A DNA stretch of 21,537 nucleotides from JALZOC01 sp035758845 (GTDB lineage: Bacteria; Acidobacteriota; Vicinamibacteria; Vicinamibacterales; 2-12-FULL-66-21). Numbering within the stretch: the first letter of the stretch is position 1; the number at the start of each line of letters is the position of its first letter. Position numbers and translations under genes: made by a program. The stretch is taken from NCBI GenBank assembly GCA_035758845.1, contig DASTVZ010000151.1, forward strand, positions 1 to 21,537, read 5' to 3'. Positions 1-7,281 of the stretch are shown piece by piece. A model generated the notes under the pieces. That model was not told the DNA's origin. It worked only from the letters and a program-made list of their open reading frames with translations, and ran no database searches.

Positions 1-2185
1 GCTCGATGGCACTGCGGTCGTCCGGCGCTGTGTGGCCGACATCAAGGAAGCACTCGAGGTCGGTGACCGGGTTATTGAGCGTCGCAAGAGGCGAGTGGAC
101 GAGACGTGCGGCTCCGCTCGATGTCATGAACGACTTGGTGCGCGAGTCCAGTTCTTTTCCTTCAATCCTGCTCAACGCCGCGCGCGCGAAAACCTGCAGA
201 AGCGGCGGGTAGCGTGGCGTCATCACCCGCAGGACGAGCCTCCGCGCGGCCTGTTGATCAGGCGCACCACGTATCTCGGCAAGCGTTAGCCGAAGACGAG
301 CGGCCGCGAGTGGAAGATGGGCAGTCGCGGCAGCGATCAGACCCTGTTCAATCTGAGAGATGGCGGCGCGCTGGTCACCGGCCGATGCGAGTGCTGCGGC
401 CAGTGACCGCGAAGTGGACGCCAGCGTCCGCAGGTCGTGCAGCTCGGTTGCAAGGTCGACTGCGCCTCGCGCACTTCTGACCGCAGGGGTAATCAGATCC
501 TCAGCCAGCTCGATTCGCGCACGCAGCGCCATCAGACGCGCCGTTTCAGGTACCGCATCGATGATCGGCGCGGCGTCGAGCGTCAGTCTCGCCTCGTCGA
601 GGCGACCCATCCAATAGAGGCACCTCGCTAGTGCGCAGGCACCCTGCAGCCGTAGCCACCGTTGGTCGCCGCCGGCTGACAGCAACGTCGTTCGAAGAAC
701 AGCTTCGGCCTCTACGAGTCGACCCTGATCGATCAATACCAGTCCGAAACCGATCGTCGCGTGCACCGCCGATTGACTCGCCGGTGCTGTCTGTCGTGCT
801 CGCTCGAATGCTGCGGCCGCGTCCGTGAGGAGACCTCGATCGAGGAAAAGAAAGCCATGGTGCAACTCCGTCTCGGCTGCCCTGTCCAGCAAGCCTCTTC
901 GCGCGAGCACTCGGGTGGCGCGTGACAACAACCGATAGGCGGAGGCATGCCGACCGCGAACGACGAGCGCATCGGCTCGCGTGATGGATCGTTGCAACAG
1001 CGCATCAGTTCGGTGTCGGACGGTTGCTGTCCGATCGGATCGAACTGCCGAACCCGTCGTCTCGTACGGTTGCGGGGTCTCGTGGACGACCAGGGTACTC
1101 GTCCGGTTCGGCGCGTACTCGGTCGATCCCAACTGCTGCAAGAACACGCCGGGGCTTCCATCGGCGATGCGAATCGCATTCAGTATTTCCCCAGGATTCG
1201 GACCTTGCACGTCGTCTACGAAGATCATGGCGCTCATCGCAGTGACTCCCATTCGGTCGATGGCGATCCACCGCCGCGGCGGACCTGATGACGGGCGGGC
1301 GAAGACCAACACGACGTGGCGACGCGGGCTTTCGGACCCGAGACGTCTCAGGAAGATGCAGACTGAGTGCGCTGCGGTCTGCCGTTCGTCGGCGAGCACG
1401 CAGACGTGGCGATTGGCGGTGAACTCGGCAAGCGACGGCCGACACTCCAATAGCTCGGCATTTATGGGGACGTACCCGCGCAAGCGTGCGAGCCGTGCCG
1501 CGATCAGGCGAGCGGTCCTGAGGCCGGAGTGCAACGATCCGCCCACGAAGATCGCTGATGGTCCCGCCGGCCACGCGACGTCGAGTGCGTCTGCGATTGC
1601 GTCGTACGCAGGGCGGGGTTGCAGGACGATCCCCAACGGCCGGACTGAAATCGAAGCGCTTGCTTTCTTCGAGCGCTCAGACACGCGAGTCGAAGGGGCG
1701 GGTTCGATCGCTCGAACCAGTGGATCGAGGTCCGTTTGACCGAGTGGAACCGCGTGCGCCTGCAGAAATCGCAGACTATGCGCCTTCAGGCGATCTCCCG
1801 TCCGGGTGCTGACCCGAATCGCAGGCTGTGCGGCGTACGCCTCGAACCGCTGCTGGCTGTCGACTAAACCGTAGTCAATGAGCGGATTGATTAGCGGGTG
1901 ACGCAGATTCGCCAGAACCGCGCATTGTGTGTTCCATATGATCTGCTCGTTCCGAGATCCCGACGGCAGAATGCGCAGTTTCACAATGCCGCCGGTCCCA
2001 AGATCGATCCATGCATCCTTCGAACGCACAAAACGATCGGCGACGACCTGCGGCATGGCGACGTGCACTGCAAGCAAGCGGCCCGCTTGCCGAACGCGAG
2101 GATTGCGAAGCAATTCGCGAAGTACGCGTCCGGATGCTGCAAAAACTTCGTATACAATTGGGCCCTCAATGGTGCGTTTTCTCAC
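1..2185 (-). CDS. Large TPR-containing regulator-like protein with degenerate P-loop region, 3' end outside window
   Basis: A single open frame of about 728 codons runs from GTG at 2185-2183 to the left edge without a stop, so the C-terminus is missing. An in-frame TGA lies just upstream of the GTG, and the next in-frame ATG is at 2056. The N-terminal about 190 residues contain a conserved-looking segment (LRHPLINPLIDYG). Residues about 195-345 resemble a P-loop NTPase. The Walker A-like stretch GGSLHSGLRTA (about 215-225) lacks the Lys, whereas MIFVDD (about 320-325) resembles Walker B. From about 400 to 650 come Ala/Leu/Arg-rich helical repeats typical of TPR (e.g. LLTDAAAAFERARQ). The architecture is like large one-component regulators that carry an output domain at the C-terminus, often a sigma-54 activator or HTH domain, but that part is not visible. 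It is divergent from aroC, and the first 17 nt overlap aroC. Regulator function is an inference. Confidence 0.7.
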   Translation of the reverse strand, partial: MRKRTIEGPIVYEVFAASGRVLRELLRNPRVRQAGRLLAVHVAMPQVVADRFVRSKDAWIDLGTGGIVKLRILPSGSRNEQIIWNTQCAVLANLRHPLINPLIDYGLVDSQQRFEAYAAQPAIRVSTRTGDRLKAHSLRFLQAHAVPLGQTDLDPLVRAIEPAPSTRVSERSKKASASISVRPLGIVLQPRPAYDAIADALDVAWPAGPSAIFVGGSLHSGLRTARLIAARLARLRGYVPINAELLECRPSLAEFTANRHVCVLADERQTAAHSVCIFLRRLGSESPRRHVVLVFARPSSGPPRRWIAIDRMGVTAMSAMIFVDDVQGPNPGEILNAIRIADGSPGVFLQQLGSTEYAPNRTSTLVVHETPQPYETTGSAVRSDRTATVRHRTDALLQRSITRADALVVRGRHASAYRLLSRATRVLARRGLLDRAAETELHHGFLFLDRGLLTDAAAAFERARQTAPASQSAVHATIGFGLVLIDQGRLVEAEAVLRTTLLSAGGDQRWLRLQGACALARCLYWMGRLDEARLTLDAAPIIDAVPETARLMALRARIELAEDLITPAVRSARGAVDLATELHDLRTLASTSRSLAAALASAGDQRAAISQIEQGLIAAATAHLPLAAARLRLTLAEIRGAPDQQAARRLVLRVMTPRYPPLLQVFARAALSRIEGKELDSRTKSFMTSSGAARLVHSPLATLNNPVTDLECFLDVGHTAPDDRSAIE
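2151..2158 (+). promoter_or_regulatory. Possible -10 box for aroC
   Basis: TATACAAT lies 10 bp before the aroC ATG. A start site 6-8 bp downstream would give a nearly leaderless transcript, which would fit the absence of a Shine-Dalgarno sequence before the ATG. No convincing -35 element is seen, and the site lies inside the divergent regulator's coding sequence. Weak call. Confidence 0.3.
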
Positions 2186-3377
2186 CGCGGGTGAATCTCA
2201 CGGTCGAGCGCTGATCGTGATCCTCGAGGGCATACCTGCAGGGCTTCCGGTCGACACCGACGCGATCACGGCAGACCTCAAGCGGCGTCAAGGTGGCTAC
2301 GGGCGCGGACGGCGCATGGCGATCGAGTCCGATCGCGCCGACATCCTCTCGGGAGTCCGGGCGGGCGAAACGATTGGCGGGCCAATTGCGATGTCGATTG
2401 TGAATCGCGACTGGATCAATTGGCAGCACACGATGCGCACGACGGTGGAGGCCCCGCCTGATGCCGGCGGCGCGCGTCGCGCCCCGGTCACCCGTCCGCG
2501 GCCCGGACACGCGGACCTCGCCGGCGTTGCCAAGTACGGTCGCGCCGATGTGCGCGACATTCTCGAGCGGGCGAGCGCGCGCGAGACTGCGGCGCGTGTT
2601 GCGGCAGGCGCCCTCGCCCGTCAGTTGCTCAAACATGCGGGCATTCGCATCACCAGCCACGTTTTCTCAATCGGACAGGCGCGCCTTGCCGAAGGGACCG
2701 TCGTCACGTTCGAGCAAGCAGCGGCTCTGAGCCCCGAAGCTCCGCTGCGCTGTGTCGACCCCGAGGTCGAGCGACTCATGATCGACGAAATCGATCGCGC
2801 CCGCGAGGCAGGCGATACAAAAGGAGGCGGCTTCGAGGTCATTGCGACCGGCGTGCCGATTGGTCTCGGAAGTTACGTGCAGTGGGACCGCAAGCTCGAT
2901 GGACGGTTAGCACAGGCGATGATGTCGATTCCTGCAATCAAGGCTGTTGGGATCGGGCTTGGCCCCGAAGCGGCGGCCCGCCCCGGGTCGCGCGTACACG
3001 ACGAAATCGTTCCCAGTCCCGGCGGCAACCGTGCGACCGGGTTGTCGCGTCCCAGCAACAATGCCGGCGGGCTCGAGGGAGGCGTCACCAATGGCGAAGA
3101 CGTCCGGGTTTCCGCGTGGATGAAGCCCATTTCCACGTTGATGAAACCACTTCGCTCCGTCGATCTCACCACGATGAGTGAAGCGGCCGCGGCAATCGAA
3201 CGCAGCGATGTGTGCGCCGTGCCTGCGGCTGCGGTGGTCGGCGAAGCCATGGTGGCACTCGTCCTCGCGGATGCGGTGACGGAAAAGTTCGGCGGCGATT
3301 CAGTCGCCGAACTCGAACGGGCGATCAGCGGCTGGAACGCCACCGTCCGCGAGCAGTTCGCTGTGAAACAGTCCTGA
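2169..3377 (+). CDS. aroC: Chorismate synthase
   Basis: Catalyses the last shikimate step, converting 5-enolpyruvylshikimate-3-phosphate to chorismate with reduced FMN, in the cytosol. The 402-aa product starts MVRFLTAGESHG, the usual N-terminus of the family, which fixes the start at ATG 2169 although the frame stays open further upstream. The family signatures are present in order: GESHGRALIVILEGIPAG near the N-terminus, GYGRGRRM, ERASARETAARVAAGA, GGGFEVIATGVPIGLG, GGLEGGVTNGEDV and RSVDLTTMSEAAAAIER. Length is within the usual 360-410 aa. No Shine-Dalgarno is evident. The gene is divergent from the regulator at its left, and 160 bp with a GC-rich repeat separate it from def. It looks intact and functional. 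Confidence 0.97.
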   Translation: MVRFLTAGESHGRALIVILEGIPAGLPVDTDAITADLKRRQGGYGRGRRMAIESDRADILSGVRAGETIGGPIAMSIVNRDWINWQHTMRTTVEAPPDAGGARRAPVTRPRPGHADLAGVAKYGRADVRDILERASARETAARVAAGALARQLLKHAGIRITSHVFSIGQARLAEGTVVTFEQAAALSPEAPLRCVDPEVERLMIDEIDRAREAGDTKGGGFEVIATGVPIGLGSYVQWDRKLDGRLAQAMMSIPAIKAVGIGLGPEAAARPGSRVHDEIVPSPGGNRATGLSRPSNNAGGLEGGVTNGEDVRVSAWMKPISTLMKPLRSVDLTTMSEAAAAIERSDVCAVPAAAVVGEAMVALVLADAVTEKFGGDSVAELERAISGWNATVREQFAVKQS

Positions 3378-3432
3378 ACGGTCGGCCGTTGCCAGCTGCC
3401 CAGAAGAGGTTTTCAAGGCCCCATAGCCGCAG

Positions 3433-3531
3433 GCGAACGAGCGCGCGAGTGAGCCCACGCGAGCGGAGCGAGCCGGCGAAGCGGCTCGCGAGAGAGCGTG
3501 TAAGGGAGTCCGAGGGGCGAAGCCCCTCGGA
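3433..3531 (+). repeat. Dispersed GC-rich intergenic repeat, copy 1
   Basis: Begins GCGAACGAGCGC, continues with GAGTGAGCC, GCGAGCGGAGCG and GTAAGGG, and ends in a perfect hairpin. The same ordered blocks occur at 14128-14221, also ending in a hairpin, so this is a repeat family within the window. It fills most of the aroC-def gap and stops just before the def start. Confidence 0.7.
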
Positions 3532-3532
3532 G
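3509..3532 (+). promoter_or_regulatory. Hairpin occluding the def ribosome-binding site
   Basis: Bases 3509-3518 and 3522-3531 form a perfect 10-bp stem with a GAA loop (TCCGAGGGGC / GCCCCTCGGA). The best Shine-Dalgarno, GGAG at 3529-3532, is 5 nt before ATG 3538, and three of its four bases are inside the stem. The hairpin could dampen translation or act as a partial terminator, although no U-run follows. Function is inferred. Confidence 0.45.
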
Positions 3533-3537
3533 TGATT

Positions 3538-4050
3538 ATGATCCGGCCGATCTTGCGCTACGGGCAGTCTCTCCTGCATCAACCCGCAACTGAAGTCGCC
3601 AGCGTCGATGCTGACGAATTACAGCGACTCGTCGACGACATGGTCGAGACGATGTATGCGGCCCCCGGCGTGGGGCTGGCGGCAACACAAGTAGGCGTGC
3701 CGATTCGTCTCTTCGTCATCGATCTCTCGCTTGGACGCCGCGCCGCCGACCTCATCGTCATGATCAATCCCGTTTTCGTCGCGCGTGAAGGGATGCAGCT
3801 CGAAGAAGAGGGATGCCTCAGCGTTCCAGGTTTCAATGCCACTGTCGTTCGGCCGGCCCGATCGGTTGTGCGCGGTCTCGATCGAGCGGGTAACGAGCAG
3901 ACGATTGAGGGACGAGCGTTGCTGGCCCGCGCCTTTCAGCACGAAATGGATCATCTCGACGGGACCTTGTTCGTCGATCGGTTGCGAGGAATAAAGAAGG
4001 AACTCATCGTACGCAAAATCCAGAAGCTCAAACGGTCGGGGCGATGGTGA
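3538..4050 (+). CDS. def: Peptide deformylase
   Basis: Removes the formyl group from the N-terminal methionine of nascent proteins, using a bound metal ion. The 170-aa protein has the three family motifs: GVGLAATQ (44-51), EGCLS (91-95, metal-binding Cys) and HEMDH (135-139, two metal His and the catalytic Glu). Start ATG 3538 gives MIRPILRYG, typical of the family. A GTG six bases upstream is in frame but would put the ribosome site wholly in the hairpin. The gene is followed after 19 nt by fmt, the enzyme that adds the formyl group, a classic pairing. It is the first gene of the long plus-strand operon. Confidence 0.97.
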   Translation: MIRPILRYGQSLLHQPATEVASVDADELQRLVDDMVETMYAAPGVGLAATQVGVPIRLFVIDLSLGRRAADLIVMINPVFVAREGMQLEEEGCLSVPGFNATVVRPARSVVRGLDRAGNEQTIEGRALLARAFQHEMDHLDGTLFVDRLRGIKKELIVRKIQKLKRSGRW

Positions 4051-4112
4051 CCCCGGAAGAACACGGTCCATGGTAGAAACCGCCACGGAAGACCACGGAA
4101 TAACACGGACGG
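4051..4112 (+). repeat. Degenerate 10-bp tandem repeat (CCACGGAAGA type) across the fmt start
   Basis: Units CCCCGGAAGA, ACACGGTCCA, CCACGGAAGA, CCACGGAATA and ACACGGACGG follow with a roughly 10-bp period, interrupted around 4071-4082. The array covers the def-fmt gap and the first codons of fmt. Confidence 0.6.
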
Positions 4113-5056
4113 CAAAACTTCGGGTGATTTACTTCGGCACGCCCCCCTTCGCGGTGCCGACGCTGCGGGCGCTTCTCGGTTCACAGCACCAGGTGGTTGC
4201 GCTGGTGTCACAGCCCGATCGCCCGAGCGGACGCGGGCAGCACGTCACGCCAACGGCAACCAAACAGGTTGCCCTCGAAGCGGGTGTGCCGATTTTGCAA
4301 CCGATCAAACTTCGCGACGAAGCATTTCTTTCCACGATCGCCCACTACACCCCGGACCTCGGCGTTGTCGCGGCGTACGGTCGCATTCTTCCTGACGCAC
4401 TGTTGAGGATTCCGCGACTCGGCATGATCAACGTCCACGGATCGCTCCTGCCGAAATATCGCGGCGCCGCACCTGTACATCGGGCGGTGATGGCGGGAGA
4501 CGAGATGACGGGTGTCACGATCATGCGGGTCGTTGCAGCGCTCGACGCGGGGGCAATGCTTGCGACCGTGACGCGACCGATTGATCCCGACGAAACCAGC
4601 GTCGACGTGGAGCGTGATCTCGCGCAGCTCGGGGCGGCTGCACTAGTGGATGTCGTCAATCAATTGTCAATCGGCCCCATCGTCGAGACGCCGCAGGACG
4701 ACGCGCTCGCCACGTATGCACCAAAGATCGAGAAGAGCGAGAGTCCGATTGACTGGGAGCGCCCGGCGCACGAGATCCACAATCGTGTCCGCGGTCTTCA
4801 ACCATGGCCGATGGCGTCGACTACGATGGGTGGCATTCGATGCCTCATTCATCGCACGAAGTTGACCACACAGAGCACTGACGCCTCTACCGGAACCGTT
4901 GTCGAAGCGAGCGGCGATGTTCTATCGGTCGCGACCGGCGATCACGGGGTTCTCCGAATCCTGATGATTCAGCCCGAGGGACGACGCGTGATGACTGTGC
5001 GGGAGTTTCTGAGCGGCCGTAAGCTGGCGCCCGGAATGTTGCTGAGCCGCCCGTGA
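4070..5056 (+). CDS. fmt: Methionyl-tRNA formyltransferase
   Basis: Formylates initiator Met-tRNA from 10-formyltetrahydrofolate. The core begins LRVIYFGTPPFAVP, as in the family. The formyl-transfer site is complete: N121, H123 (INVHGSLLPKYRG) and D159 (LDAGAML). The C-terminal domain follows (about 220-328). Length from ATG 4070 is 328 aa, close to the usual 310-320. The first 16 residues (MVETATEDHG...) are encoded by decamer repeats and may not be native; GTG at 4124 is an alternative start that leaves RVIYFGTP-type ends, but neither start has a strong ribosome site at optimal spacing. The stop TGA overlaps the rsmB GTG start (GTGA). Confidence 0.95.
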   Translation: MVETATEDHGITRTAKLRVIYFGTPPFAVPTLRALLGSQHQVVALVSQPDRPSGRGQHVTPTATKQVALEAGVPILQPIKLRDEAFLSTIAHYTPDLGVVAAYGRILPDALLRIPRLGMINVHGSLLPKYRGAAPVHRAVMAGDEMTGVTIMRVVAALDAGAMLATVTRPIDPDETSVDVERDLAQLGAAALVDVVNQLSIGPIVETPQDDALATYAPKIEKSESPIDWERPAHEIHNRVRGLQPWPMASTTMGGIRCLIHRTKLTTQSTDASTGTVVEASGDVLSVATGDHGVLRILMIQPEGRRVMTVREFLSGRKLAPGMLLSRP

Positions 5057-6546
5057 TCGCCCCCGCGCGGCTCGCGGCGTATGACGTGCTGCGGGCCGTC
5101 AATGCGAGTCGGTCGGATCTTCCTGGCGCGCTCGCGGTGGTTCGTTCGCGGTTAGCTGACGAGCGCGATCGCGCGCTGGCCGGTGAGATTGTCACGGGAA
5201 CACTACGCTGGCAGGGATCGTTCGACGCGATTATCGAAGTGTTCGCGCGTCGTCCTGTGACGGAGCTCGATTCCGAAGTGCTGGATATTCTGCGGATGAC
5301 TACGTTCCAACTGATTCACCTGGATCGTATTCCCGCATCCGCCGCCGTCAACGACGCCGTCGCCCTGACGGGCAAGGTCGGAAAACGCAGCGCGTCCGGC
5401 TTGGTCAACGCGATTCTCCGCCGGATTAGCCGCGAACGTGATCGCCTGCCGCTGCCACGAAACCCGAAAAAGGTGGCTGGCACCTTCGCCGGAAAGGTGC
5501 CAGCCACCTTTTCACAAAACGCAAGTAATTCCGACGTCAACGAGGCCGCGTCGGCACAGCCGGAGCAGAAAAATGTGCCAGCCACCTTTTGGGGAAAAGT
5601 GCCAGCCACCTTTCTGGAACAGGCGCTCGATTACCTCGAAAAAACGCTGTCGCACCCGCGGTGGCTGATTGCACGATGGCTCGATCGTTACGGGTTCGAA
5701 GCGGCCGAGCAATGGGCAATGTTCGACAACGCGCCCGCCGCCTTGACGCTGCGCGCGAACACGTTGCGCATCACCCGAGATGCACTGATCGAACGATTGG
5801 CCGCACTGGGTGTTGAGACAGAGCCGACGAGGTTTGCACCGCATGGTCTGACGGTTGGTCGCGGCAATCCATTGTCAAGAGCGATCGCTGACGAAGGCTT
5901 GTTCTTCGTGCAGGACGAATCGTCGCAACTTGTCGCCGAACTCGTTAGCGCAGCGGCAGGTGAACGGATTTTGGACGGCTGTGCCTCGCCCGGAGGAAAA
6001 ACGACGGCCATGGCTGCGGCGATGGGAAATCGCGGCCTGATCGTTGCCACTGACCTTCGGGGTCGCCGCGTCGAACTGCTGGCTCGCACCATCGCAACCC
6101 TGGGCGCGACCTGCGCGAGGGTCGTCCAGGCGGATGCGTCGGCCGTGCTGCCGTTCCGCGAGCCTTTTGACGCCGTGCTACTCGACGCTCCCTGCTCCGG
6201 ACTCGGTACCCTTCGCCGCGATCCGGACATTCGGTGGCGTCGCTCTGCAGGTGAGCTCAAGCGTTTCGCCGCCACGCAAATCGAGATGTTGAACCGAGTT
6301 GCGGCTGCCGTCGATCCCGGCGGCCGGATCATCTACGCGACGTGCTCGAGCGAACCCGAGGAAAACGAGCAAGTCGTGGCCGATTTTCTAGCGTCTCACC
6401 ATGAATTCGTGCAGGCGCCCGAGCGCATTCCCGCCTCGATGGCGCGATTCGTCACCGCCGACGGTCACTTTCGAACGCTGCCATTTCGTGACGAGCTGGA
6501 AGCGTTCTTTGCCGCCATTCTGGTGAAAACTAAGGACTTTCGGTAA
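5053..6546 (+). CDS. rsmB: 16S rRNA (cytosine-967-C5) methyltransferase RsmB with a repeat-derived insertion
   Basis: SAM-dependent methylation of C967 of 16S rRNA. The N-terminal NusB-like RNA-binding domain covers residues about 1-135. The Rossmann methyltransferase domain follows, with DGCASPGGKTTAMA (about 308-321, SAM loop), DAPCSGLGTLRRDPDIRW (about 378-395, with the PC motif) and TCSSEPEENE (about 430, with the second Cys). At 497 aa it is longer than usual (about 430-450). The excess is a linker at residues about 139-187 encoded by four copies of a GTGCCAGCCACC repeat (KVAGTF, KVPATF, NVPATF, KVPATF). The insertion keeps the frame and sits between the domains, so the enzyme may still work. 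GTG start 5053 overlaps the fmt stop, and the next gene starts 12 nt downstream. Confidence 0.95.
   Translation: MIAPARLAAYDVLRAVNASRSDLPGALAVVRSRLADERDRALAGEIVTGTLRWQGSFDAIIEVFARRPVTELDSEVLDILRMTTFQLIHLDRIPASAAVNDAVALTGKVGKRSASGLVNAILRRISRERDRLPLPRNPKKVAGTFAGKVPATFSQNASNSDVNEAASAQPEQKNVPATFWGKVPATFLEQALDYLEKTLSHPRWLIARWLDRYGFEAAEQWAMFDNAPAALTLRANTLRITRDALIERLAALGVETEPTRFAPHGLTVGRGNPLSRAIADEGLFFVQDESSQLVAELVSAAAGERILDGCASPGGKTTAMAAAMGNRGLIVATDLRGRRVELLARTIATLGATCARVVQADASAVLPFREPFDAVLLDAPCSGLGTLRRDPDIRWRRSAGELKRFAATQIEMLNRVAAAVDPGGRIIYATCSSEPEENEQVVADFLASHHEFVQAPERIPASMARFVTADGHFRTLPFRDELEAFFAAILVKTKDFR
5468..5613 (+). repeat. Four-copy GTGCCAGCCACC repeat inserted in rsmB
   Basis: A 19-bp unit at 5468-5486 (AAAAGGTGGCTGGCACCTT) is followed by its perfect inverse at 5494-5512, with a 7-bp loop. 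Two more copies in the latter orientation lie at 5575-5590 and 5595-5613. All are inside the rsmB frame and encode (K/N)V(A/P)(G/A)TF hexapeptides. Confidence 0.9.
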
Positions 6547-6558
6547 AATTGAGTGTTC

Positions 6559-7281
6559 ATGGCTCTGACCAATCGCGTCTGGGGGGCCGGTAAGTTTCTG
6601 CTCCTGGGCGGCGCTTTGCTTCTGACGTATCTGCTCTTTGCCGCGGCGGCGATGCGAGTCGCGCTGAAGACGCGCGAGGTCGTGGTGCCGGAGCTCGCCG
6701 GCAGGACCGTCAACGACGCAACCGGGGTCCTGGCGCAATGGGGGCTGAATCTGAAGGTCGAAGAAGGCAAGCGGACCGATCCGAAAGTGCCCGCCGGGCA
6801 GATTCTTGCGCAGGATCCCCAGCCGGGCGTGCGAACCCGCCGCGAGCGCAGCGTCAAAGTTTGGCTCAGCGCGGGACCGCGATCGACGATCGTTCCGGCT
6901 CTGCTCGGCGACTCGGACCGTGCGGCGCAACTGCGCCTCCAGCAGGAGGGCCTCGAGCTGGCAGGCATATCGGAAATCCGATCGGGTGAGTACTCGCCGG
7001 ATGCTGTCATCGCACAGAATCCCGAGCCCAAGAGCAACGCACCCCGCGTCGCCGTGCTCGTCAACCGCGCCGAACGGGGCGCCACCTATGTGATGCCGGA
7101 CTTGATCGGCGTGAACGGCGATCGTGCCGCCGACCTCCTCCGAGCCCGGGCGTTTCGAGTCGCGGTGGTCGGCGATCATCCGTATCCCGGAGTTCCTGCC
7201 GGTATCGTCCTTCGGCAGAACCCCCAGGCAGGGTTCCAGATTTCGCCGGGCGAGCCGATCTCCCTCGAGGTCAGCCGGTGA
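6559..7281 (+). CDS. Membrane-anchored PASTA-domain protein without kinase domain
   Basis: The 240-aa protein has a short cytoplasmic N-terminus, one transmembrane helix (about residues 12-32, FLLLGGALLLTYLLFAAAAM) and then three PASTA repeats outside the membrane (about 38-105, 106-170 and 173-240). Each has the family pattern: VPELAGRTVNDATGVLAQWGL...VPAGQILAQDPQPG, VPALLGDS...IAQNPEPK, and MPDLIGVNG...VPAGIVLRQNPQAG. PASTA domains bind muropeptides or peptidoglycan in Ser/Thr kinases and PBPs; no kinase or transpeptidase domain is present. ATG 6559 is chosen, with GTG 6553 as an alternative. It lies between rsmB and rpe, where Firmicutes carry PASTA kinase PrkC, and overlaps rpe by GTGA. 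A role in sensing or binding cell wall is inferred. Confidence 0.9.
   Translation: MALTNRVWGAGKFLLLGGALLLTYLLFAAAAMRVALKTREVVVPELAGRTVNDATGVLAQWGLNLKVEEGKRTDPKVPAGQILAQDPQPGVRTRRERSVKVWLSAGPRSTIVPALLGDSDRAAQLRLQQEGLELAGISEIRSGEYSPDAVIAQNPEPKSNAPRVAVLVNRAERGATYVMPDLIGVNGDRAADLLRARAFRVAVVGDHPYPGVPAGIVLRQNPQAGFQISPGEPISLEVSR

Noticed and set aside
981..1739. 252-codon plus-strand frame
   Set aside because: Antisense shadow of the regulator; low-complexity Arg/Ser-rich and no homology-like motifs.
1929..2168. Upstream extension of the aroC frame by 80 codons
   Set aside because: Antisense to the regulator and outside the family; chorismate synthases start at the RFLTAGESHG segment.
5468..5613. 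CRISPR-like array
   Set aside because: The repeat units are short, partly inverted, unevenly spaced and inside an rsmB reading frame with no cas genes nearby.
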